A stretch of 64,000 nt of DNA from Riptortus pedestris (taxonomy: Eukaryota > Arthropoda > Insecta > Hemiptera > Alydidae), in NCBI GenBank assembly GCA_019009955.1, contig CM032230.1, forward strand, positions 22,558,001 to 22,622,000. The letters run 5' to 3'. Shown piece by piece: positions 46,158 to 54,281 of this stretch (its first letter is position 1; every line of letters starts with the position of its first letter). The position numbers and the translations under genes were made by a program. Below the pieces are notes generated by a model, which searched no databases, was not told the origin of the DNA, and saw only the letters and a program-made list of their open reading frames with translations.

Positions 46158-48385
46158 AGCAGATTTCCCTTATGGGAATTCAGCTATTGAGGTTTTACTC
46201 ATGACACGATTTTCGAAAGAAGTTTCCAAATGTCCAATGATCCTGCCTAGAGATGACAAAAATGAGGGTCATTCAAAATTATATATATACTAGCTAAGGT
46301 ACCCGGCGATGCCCGGGAAATCATTCTTGACTGACTAATGATGGTATTTTGATAGTAAGACTTCAATGTGTACAATTACACTTCCCTCCACGACATAATG
46401 ATTTTCCGAAATAGCCAACCCTGAAGAGTAACTTTTGGGGATTAATAGAATAGAAATTTTATTTTTGAAGGATAAATGAAAATGTGTTCCTAATCTATCC
46501 CTCTACACTTTTTGACTCACTGTTTTTCAATAATTCAAACCATAATCATGGGTAGCATTTATTACAATTAAATATCATCTATAATAAACATATTTCCTTT
46601 CAAAAGCCAATCCGAGCTCACATAGTTTAGGCAAAGTTTTGCACGTAAGATTATATTTGTATTAGTGAATCTCACTGGAAATCGCTTCCAGTAATGCCAG
46701 ACAGGAAATAAGTAAACTCAATTAACGTGTAAGGCTCCCGTCATCTTCCGCTCCCACATGAGACTTCTAAACATTCTTCTACTTATATTATTGATGCAAA
46801 ACATTATTTTATAATTTATCTACCGGATGGAATTAAATAATAGTGCCACCCTGAAAATATCATATCGAGTTTAAACACATATTGTTTTTTGTCATAATGA
46901 CATTACCATTAACGTTTAATTGTCATTATATTAAATATTTGTTTCAATAACATCAAGGTAGATTATACAAATTAAATAATGGAAATGCTCTTATAGTTTA
47001 TATTTCTATTGGAAATAAATAACAAAGTTATTAGGAGGGGGTGACGAAGATTTATTACCTCACTAATCCGAATCATACTTTGAACTATTATATAAAACAT
47101 AACATCATTTGTCATAATATTCCTTTATTAAAACCCCTTAAATAAGTACTAATATTATTGATTCCCGTTTAGCGTATATCCCGTGTTTACTTCATTTTAC
47201 GACAAAAGTGAATCCGCACAAAAGTTACTCTAAATAGCAAAGTAAACAACTTTTGCTATGTGCATGTTTGTCGAAAAACCAATAGGAAACGAAATATCAC
47301 TACTGTTAATTTCGGGCCTCCCTTACAAACCCCACTCCTGCTCGTCCCTAGAAATGTTGGTATGGCCTATGATAATTAGGGCGTCAACACTAATATACAT
47401 ACCGAGTTTTATTTAGTTCGGTTGAGTCTTTGGAGCCCAATAAAATTAATGACTCCCGCTATAGTTTTTAGCTTATAACTCATTTATACTTCGGTATACG
47501 ACAAAAATGTATATAACAAAAGTTACTCTAAATAACAAAATAAACAACATTTGTTATGTGCATATTTGCCGAAAAACCAATAGGAAACGAAATATCGCTA
47601 TTTTTAATTTCAGGCCTCCCTTACAACCCCCACTCCTGTTCGTCTCAGAGAATATTAATATAGCCTAAAGTCTAAGTTGGGCTAGTAGTAATATACATAC
47701 CAAGTTTCATAAAATTCGGTTCAGCCGTTTATGCGTGAAAAGGTAACAAACAAACAAACAAACAAACATACACGAAAGAAACAAAATGCAGTTATGGTGT
47801 CTATGACATGTGAAACGAAAAGTTATCATGAAATTTCGCGAAAAAAATCAATGTACAGACAGAGGTTACAATTTTATAGATAGATATAGATATATATTAT
47901 GTGTGTGTGTATGTCTGTTACTGATCTAGCAGTCACATTTTTTCCTTATACCAAACTCGATATTTATATTATGCTTATGCATTTCATTTAAACTAATGAT
48001 CAAGTTCATTAATGGCCGAATTCCGATTCAGGGCAGGGGTGATTAGATAGGGTAAAATTCAATAATATATGCGTTACTATGAGTCGGATAGAAAAATTGT
48101 ATAGAACCAATCTTATATCAAATGTAATGTTCTATAAATTTTATTTCTCATATATCTGGAATATTAATCGAGATATTTTCATTTATTAATTCTCAGCCTC
48201 CAGTTAGCCCCCATTCTTGCTCATGTCAAATTACAATAACTTTTTATATCATGAAACGTTTTATTCGAAGTTTAAATGCTAAATATTGCATTCATTGAAC
48301 TTTTACAGAGTGAGATACCTGCAAATATGTTGAATGATGATGTCATGAATTAAAATTTTAATTTCTTAACAGGAAAATGCTTAGT
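46158..48385 (-). mobile_element. F1 copy split by an F2 insertion
   Basis: The reversed 3' end AGCAGATTTCCCTTATGGGA to GAGGGTCATTCAAAATTATA is cut at its TA tract by F2 (46288-47880). It resumes after a TA/TG tract with TCTGTTACTGATCTAGCAGT, AAGTTCATTAATGGCCGAAT, CCAATCTTATATCAAATGTA and GAAACGTTTTATTCGAAGTT to about 48385. Confidence 0.8.
46288..47880 (+). mobile_element. F2 copy, two internal units
   Basis: Starts ACTAGCTAAGGTACCCGGCG with TGCCCGGGAAATCATT. Internal units of about 297 bp (the AAAAGTTACTCTAAATA mark at 47221 and 47518) each have ACCAATAGGAAACGAAATAT, the CCCTTACAA...CCCCACTCCTG block and a sentence ending at AATATACATACC. The 3' part has ATTCGGTTCAGCCGTTTATG, (CAAA)n and GACAGAGGTTACAATTTTAT, followed by a GATA/TA tract. 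Confidence 0.8.
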
Positions 48386-48578
48386 TGATCAATACCATAC
48401 TCGATATTTAACACTTTAATTCAATACTGAAGTTCACAGTCGATAATGGCTCATATGGGACAAGGAAGAGGGGGGGGGGGGCAGAGAATTCTTAAATTCC
48501 AAATTTCTCCATTAATATGAGTCTTATTGGAAGATGAAATAGAATCAATCTTGTGTAACTATTGAGGCTCTACAATTG

Positions 48579-50071
48579 AATCGGTGAGTGCAGAATCAAC
48601 GTCAGTCACAAATTTCGAATTTTTCAGGAGGGAGAAAAAACGTAATAACTCCTCCAAATTTTAAAATATTTTTTTCCTTTGTCATAACATGCTTTTATGT
48701 TGCTGTTATAAAAAAAATACCTAATTTCCACATAAATTAGGCTCAGGAGAATTAAAACTATGATTTTGACTAATGTTGTTTCTGCACTCAACTGTTTTTA
48801 CAGACAGTAGGAAACTTGAAAAAAGATCACCATTCGTTAAAAGTTTATATTTGTTATTAATTTTTTTACGATTTTAGTTAATAATATTAATTTTAATTAA
48901 TTTCTCAAAAAATTTACAAATGTATATTTTTCCATATTACATGAGAAATGAAGTTACAGTATTGCAAAGTCATAATAAGACAGGAATATAACAAACTAAA
49001 ACGCTCTTAAAATAGACCATTCTCGACGATAGTATCATTGTCATGTTCAGTGGTTGGCCAGGTAAATAGTTCATCATAAAAAACTTTGAAGTTTTCAGGA
49101 ATATGAACAATCATTTTCTGGATGTCTTCCATTTTCTTTATGTTGATTGGAACTTTCCCTGATGGGTAGGCTGCAATACTTGAAGGAAAATCAATATCGA
49201 CGTTACGGAAAGCAGGTCTCAGCAGCTGATAGCTGTGCTTTTGTAATCCTTTAAGGAAAATGTATGCTGTGATTACCCCCTTTTCTTCAGAGTTATAGCG
49301 GAACTCTTTATATCGAGTGGGAGCAAACTTGAATTTTGCTTCTTTTGGCACACTCCTCCCTCGGCATTCTCTGGCTAGTGGGTTTTTTGTGTAATATTCT
49401 TTCCACCAACCATCTAAATCTTTTATGTCACTGGTGAGTAGCTTGGTGATGTGAAAGTTGTTATTGGACTGAGCTCACAATTCTTCATATTCATCAGGTG
49501 TGTATATCCGATCATGTTTACGTATCATCCTCTTCATAGTACCAAAATCTCGATCGTTTGGAAGATATGAATGCCCTCGAACCGGAAAGTAATGGAAAAT
49601 TTGTTCAAAACGTCCTGTATCTGTAAGAGCAAGGCAGAATCTTATCATGGTGTGATTTCGATTCTGTCCGCAGGTACCATCAGAAAAAAGGTACAGTTTT
49701 TTTTACATTTGATGGAATGTTAGTGTCAATGTATTTCAGTAGCATGCTGCCTATATCATTTGCCCCTTTATGGGCTACGCCTTCGTGGTACAGGAATATT
49801 TCAGATTTCCCAGTTTTTAGATTTTTTATTCCAAAACAGTTCACGCAAGACTGGTCACGCGATCTAGCGGTGGGTGCAGAAACAACGTCAGTCACTGACT
49901 CATGTTATTTCTGCACTCAACACTCGTAACAAACGTCCTGTATTTACGGAACTACTCAACAGACTAACGTAGTTTTTGCACCCAACACGCATCTTGCCTT
50001 TCTACGCTTATTTTCATTGAAAACGAGTTTTCGGATTTTTTTGACTGAAGTGGTTTCTGCACTCACCGATT
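48579..50071 (-). mobile_element. Unclassified DNA transposon with GQN-motif protein
   Basis: The left end AATCGGTGAGTGCAGAA is mirrored at the right end (about 29 bp of terminal inverted repeat, four mismatches, extending to TCAGTCA). The hexamer CAATTG stands on both sides (48573-48578, 50072-50077) and once in the unoccupied F1 relative near 7710-7715, so it is a 6-bp target duplication. The 1.49-kb element holds a decayed minus-strand protein (49007-49895) and several internal copies of the end motif. Only 176 bp separate the coding remnant from the right end, so the N-terminal half of the original gene is gone. The superfamily is not one I can name. Confidence 0.75.
49007..49895 (-). pseudogene. 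Decayed transposon protein with SDG..GQN motif (DUF7869-like)
   Basis: Minus-strand frames from 49895 downward read SCVNCFGIKNLKTGKSEIFL, YHEGVAHKGANDIGSMLLKY, then after a one-base frameshift at the A/T run near 49682-49688 FSDGTCGQNRNHTMIRFCLA, and RFEQIFHYFPVRGHSYLPND. An in-frame TGA at 49475-49477 follows YEEL; the frame then continues through WWKEYYTKNP to the stop at 49007. The order of motifs (ExxxxxGxNDI, SDGxxGQNxNxT, PVRGHSYLPNDRDFG) matches uncharacterised arthropod and cnidarian proteins carrying the domain I know as DUF7869, thought to have an RNase-H-like fold. About 295 C-terminal residues remain of a protein usually much longer. The catalytic role is inference. Confidence 0.65.
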
Positions 50072-50613
50072 CAATTGTTTTATACATTTTTCCGTAGCTT
50101 AAATACTAACTGAGTTATTCACACTTTCTTGTTGTCAGCCATCAGTAAACCTCTACTTTTAATAATCAAAATTTGACTTAGATATAGAAAATACATGTGA
50201 AGAAGAGATCAATAGTGTGTTACACCAGCACTAGGGAAATCTGCGTTTATACAACCCCTGCATAACAGACTTTAAATTTTGCCTCATAATCAATTTCACC
50301 TAGTTTTTGGATCTTCCTCCATTTTTTTCATGAAATCAAAAAGTTAAATACATATTTGTTTATTAAAATTTCATTTTTTTTTTTTCCCCAATGATTTTGT
50401 CTTGAAAACCTTCATGGGGAAATAGTAACATTGCACGATTCAATGTTTTTTTTATTTTATTTCTAAAATTGGATTAAAGACTTCCATACTTTTTTGAGAA
50501 AGTGCAGTTACAGGGGAACTGTTGCCCCTGTATGGGATACACAAGTCAAGGGGAGCTACCCTCTGAAAACTCAATAAAATGGATTAGCATCAAAACCTTC
50601 TTGGGTTGTTTTT

Positions 50614-51115
50614 AGCAGATTTCCCTTAGGGGTAATCAGCTATTTAGGTCGTACTCATGACGCGATTGTCGAAAAATTTCTTCAAATGTCCATGATCCTA
50701 CTTAGAAGATGACGAAAAAGGTCCGTCAGGCAGGGGCTGCGTAAACTAAGCAGATTTCCCATGTGACGTTTTACAATAGAGAAATCTGCATACTGGTAAC
50801 ACTTATCACCGTGAGTAAATACAAACAGCAATGAGAAATCTTTCAGTTAATTTTAATAAATCCCCTCCCTCTGGTCCGATTTCAGCAATTAACGAACTTC
50901 ATCTGTCTTTTTACATAAAACGGTTAAATACCGAGTTTCGTAACAATTAAACAAAAATTGCGACCGCTAGAGCGTTAACAGACATATATATCATTTTGAA
51001 CGAACCTCATTTTCGTCATCTCCTGGCTAGGATCGATGGACATTTGAAAAAATTGTTTGAAAATCGCGTCATGAGTACGACCTCAATAGCTGATTTCCCT
51101 AAAGGGAAATCTGTT
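50614..51115 (+). mobile_element. F1 composite with 3' ends at both sides (about 115-bp TIRs)
   Basis: The left end is a reversed 3' terminus (AGCAGATTTCCCTTAGGGGT, GGTCGTACTCATGACGCGAT, GATGACGAAAA) fused at 50711-50730 to a forward 5' end (GGTCCGTCAGGCAGGGGCTG). A short body then runs to a forward 3' terminus with hairpin GATTTCCCTAAAGGGAAATC, ending CTGTT at 51115. The two ends are inverted repeats over about 115 bp. The central microsatellite is only a few TA units. Confidence 0.8.
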
Positions 51116-51119
51116 AAAA

Positions 51120-51304
51120 AGAAAGATCAAGTCGCTAATGGTTGAAATAGGACAAGTGGGAGGGGGGAGGGGTTTAGAGGGGAATTTCGAAAATTCGAAA
51201 TATCTCCGTTATTGAGTCGGATCGAAAAGAAAAATTGAATAGAACTAATCTTATTGCAAATGTAATGTTCTATAAATGTTGTTATGTACGTTTTCTCACT
51301 ATCT
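51120..51304 (-). mobile_element. F1 mid-body fragment
   Basis: GAAAGATCAAGTCGCTAATG, GGGAGGGGGGAGGGG, TTCGAAATATCTCCGTTATT, CTAATCTTATTGCAAATGTA and TCACTATCTTGATTATT. Confidence 0.8.
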
Positions 51305-51765
51305 TGATTATTAAAAGTCCGTCACGCAGGCGCTGCGTAAATTAAGCAGATTTCCCATGTGACGTTTTACAATAGAGAAATCTGCATACTGGTAACACAA
51401 TACCACCGTGATTAAATACAAACGGTAATGAGAAATCTTTCTGTTAATTAAAAAAAAATCCCAACTGAAACGGCTTCTGAATTTTAAGAATAATTTATGT
51501 TTTAATAACTCAAATTTTAGTAGTCCAAGAACTAAAGAAGGGGGGGGGGCGGATGAACAGAACGTATTTGCATAAATCTCACAAAGTAACGAAGGTAAAG
51601 TAAGGTTAGAAACGACAGGTAAGGTTAGAAGAAGCTTCCACCTGAGCCGAGTAGTGGCGGAAATGGCCGAACTATAGCCGACCACAGACCATAAAAATGC
51701 AAATATCTCGGTTAATATTCAAGATAGAGAATAAATGTATATAACAATATTTATAGTAAATTTAA

Positions 51766-51828
<63 letters not shown>

Positions 51829-51918
51829 ATTGTAACCTCTGTCTGTACATTGATTTTTTTCGCGAAATTTCACGATAACTTTTCGTTTCACATGTCATAG
51901 ACACCATAACTGCATTTT

Positions 51919-52071
51919 AGCAGATTTCCCTTAAGGGAAATCAGCTATTGAGGTTGTACTCATGACGGAATTTTCATCATTTTTCTTCAAATGTCCATCG
52001 ATCCTACCTAGTAGATGAAGAAAATGAGGTCCGTTCAAAACTGTATATATATATATATATATATATATATC

Positions 52072-52102
<31 letters not shown>

Positions 52103-52886
52103 CTGTTACCGCTCTAGCGGTCGCAATTTTTGTTTAATCCTTACCAAACTTCATATTTAAGCGTTTTATGTAAAAAGAAAGATCAAGTTCGTTAACGGCT
52201 GAAATCGGACCAGTGGGAGGGGGGGTTTAGAGGGGAGGATTTTCGAAAATTCGAAATATCTCCGTTACTATACGTCGGATCGAAATATTATACAGAATCA
52301 ATCTTATTACAAATTAAATTTACTATAAATATTGTTATATACATTTATTCTCTATCTTGAATATTAACCGAGATATTTGCATTTTTCAGTTTTCACCAAA
52401 CCGCCACTTCTACTCATGTTACGTAAACAATACTCTGATACATAATAAATCACATTATTGGAAGTTTAAATACCAAAAATTGTATTCAAGAGACCTTTAT
52501 TATACGAGATACATGCAAATATGCACTGGTGACCCCCCCCCCCATCTTAAAGTTTTGGACTACTAAAATTTTATTGATTGAGATAACAATTATTCTGACT
52601 CATTATTAATTACAGTACTAGATAGAGTAAATAGTTCTCAATAAAATTAATGTGTTATATTCTGATATATTTCAGTAATTGTTTTTCTTTCCGGTGTGAG
52701 GCGGGGCCCGTTTGTTTACATTTCTAACCTAACGCTTCCTGTCGGCAGGTTATTGAAATTGGATGAAACATTTCTTATTTCCGTTTGTATTTATTCACGG
52801 TGTTGTGTTAGCAGTATGTATATTTATCTATTACTAAACTTCACGAGGGAAATCTGCTTAGTTTACGCAGCCCCTGCGTGACGGAC
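51919..52886 (-). mobile_element. Complete F1 copy nested in F2
   Basis: The best full-length F1 (968 bp). The 3' hairpin AGCAGATTTCCCTTAAGGGA is followed by GAGGTCCGTTCAAAACTG, a TA tract (52045-52099), CCGCTCTAGCGGTCGCAATT, ATCAAGTTCGTTAACGGCTG, GATATTTGCATTTTTCAG, CCGCCACTTCTACTCATG and the ten-C tract. The 5' end is GGAAATCTGCTTAGTTTACG, then CCCCTGCGTGACGGAC. TTTT flanks both sides; other F2 copies have a single TTTT there. Confidence 0.92.
52045..52099. repeat. (TA)n microsatellite inside F1
   Basis: Nearly pure TA with one CTA interruption, in the F1 central slot. Confidence 0.95.
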
Positions 52887-54281
52887 TTTTGTTTCTTTCG
52901 TGTATGTTTGTTTGTTTGTTTGTTACCTTTTCACGCATAAACGGCTGAACCGAATTTTATGAAACTTGGAATGTATATTACTACTGACCCAACTTAGACT
53001 TTAGGCTATGTTAATATTCTCTGAGACGAACAGGAGTGGGGGTTATAAGGGAGGTCTGAAATAGAAAATAGCGATATTTCGTTTCCTATTGCATTTTCGG
53101 CAATTATGCACATAACAAAAGTTGTTTAATTTGTTATTTAGAGTAACGTTTGTTATATACACTTTTGTCGTATACCTAATTATAAAGGCGTTATTCGCCA
53201 AAAAGTTACAGCAGAAGTCAACAATTTTATTTGGCACAAAAGACCCAACCGAACTAAACCAAACTCGGTATGTGAATTAGCACTAACGTCTTCCTTATAA
53301 TAAGCCATACTAAAATTTGTAGGGACGGGCAGGAGTGGGGGTTATAAGGGAGGCCTGAAATTAAAAATAGTGATATTTCGTTTCCTACTGGGGATTAGGC
53401 AAATATGCACATAACAAAAGTTGTTTATTTTGTTATTTAGAGAAACTTTTGTCATATACACTTTTGTCGTTTACCTAATTATAAAGGCGTTTTCGCCAAA
53501 AAGGTATAGCAGAAGTCAACAATTTTATTTGGCACAAAAGACTCAACCGAACTAAACCAAACTCGGTATGTGAATTAGCACTAACGTCTTCCTTATAATA
53601 AGCCATACTAACATTTGTAGGGACGGGCAGGAGTGGGGATTATAAGGAGGCCTGAAATTAAAAATAGTGATATTTTGTTTCCTATTGGGGATTAGGCAAA
53701 TATGCACATAACAAAGTTGTTTATTTTATTATTTAGAGAAATTTGCTAAACAATTCTTTGGAACTACCAGGTAACTCACCGGGAAAAATTAATTCAAATG
53801 TATGTTAATATTTTGTGCTTAATAATTCAAATCTATGCATAATGCACAGGAAACGGGAAATCTGACAATATGGAGAACAGTGAAGTCTAAAAAAATAATT
53901 TTATTATTAACAAATCCACAGAAACGACGGGTATTTAAACTAAACACTGGGACGGGTAAATGTCAAAATATTGTGCAAAGTAAAGCCTAGCCAAAAAATA
54001 CCATTCAGCCTCAAATGAATTCCCGAGCGAAGCCGGGTATCTGAGCTAGTTTGCAATAAGATTGATTCTTTACAATTTTTCGATCCGACGTATATTAACG
54101 GAGATATTTCGAATTTTCGAAAATCCTCCCCTCTAAACCCCCCCTCCCACTGGTCCGATTTCAGCCGTGAACGAACTTGATCTTTCTTTTTACATAAAAC
54201 GACTAAATATCGAGTTTGGTAACGATCAAACAAAAATTGCGACCGCTAGAGCGGTAACAGACAAATATATATATATATATA

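Larger units (their letters stand above)
48386..50270 (-). mobile_element. F1 variant copy split by the GQN transposon
   Basis: Reversed variant F1 (compare 7500-7929): ACCATACTCGATATTTAACA, a G tract of about 12 near 48471, TTTCTCCATTAATATGAGTC and CTCTACAATTG; the GQN transposon; then TTTTATACATTTTTCCGTAG, CATCAGTAAACCTCTACTTT, AGGGAAATCTGCG and the 5' end CCCCTGCATAACAGAC at 50270. Confidence 0.8.
51766..54050 (-). mobile_element. F2 copy, three internal units, split by an F1 copy
   Basis: Reversed F2: (AT)n 51770-51822, AATTGTAACCTCTGTCTGTA, CCATAACTGCATTTT; an F1 copy (51919-52886); then TTTTGTTTCTTTCGTGTATG, (GTTT)n, CATAAACGGCTGAACCGAAT; three units of about 298 bp (GTTGTTTA marks near 53119, 53418, 53714) each with CAGGAGTGGGG and GAGGCCTGAAATTAAAAA (first unit GAGGTCTGAAAT); then the 5' end CCCGAGCGAAGCCGGGTATC to CTGAGCTAGT at 54050. 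Confidence 0.85.

Noticed and set aside
49717..49929. Plus-strand ORF opposite the GQN protein
   Set aside because: It is the shadow of the minus-strand coding remnant, which has the recognisable motifs.
54167..54280. Recurrent open frame NELDLSFYIKRLNIEFG seen in several F1 copies
   Set aside because: It recurs only because the F1 DNA is repeated. Changes between copies hit all codon positions, frames break in many copies, and no start or longer ORF is shared. Not treated as a gene.
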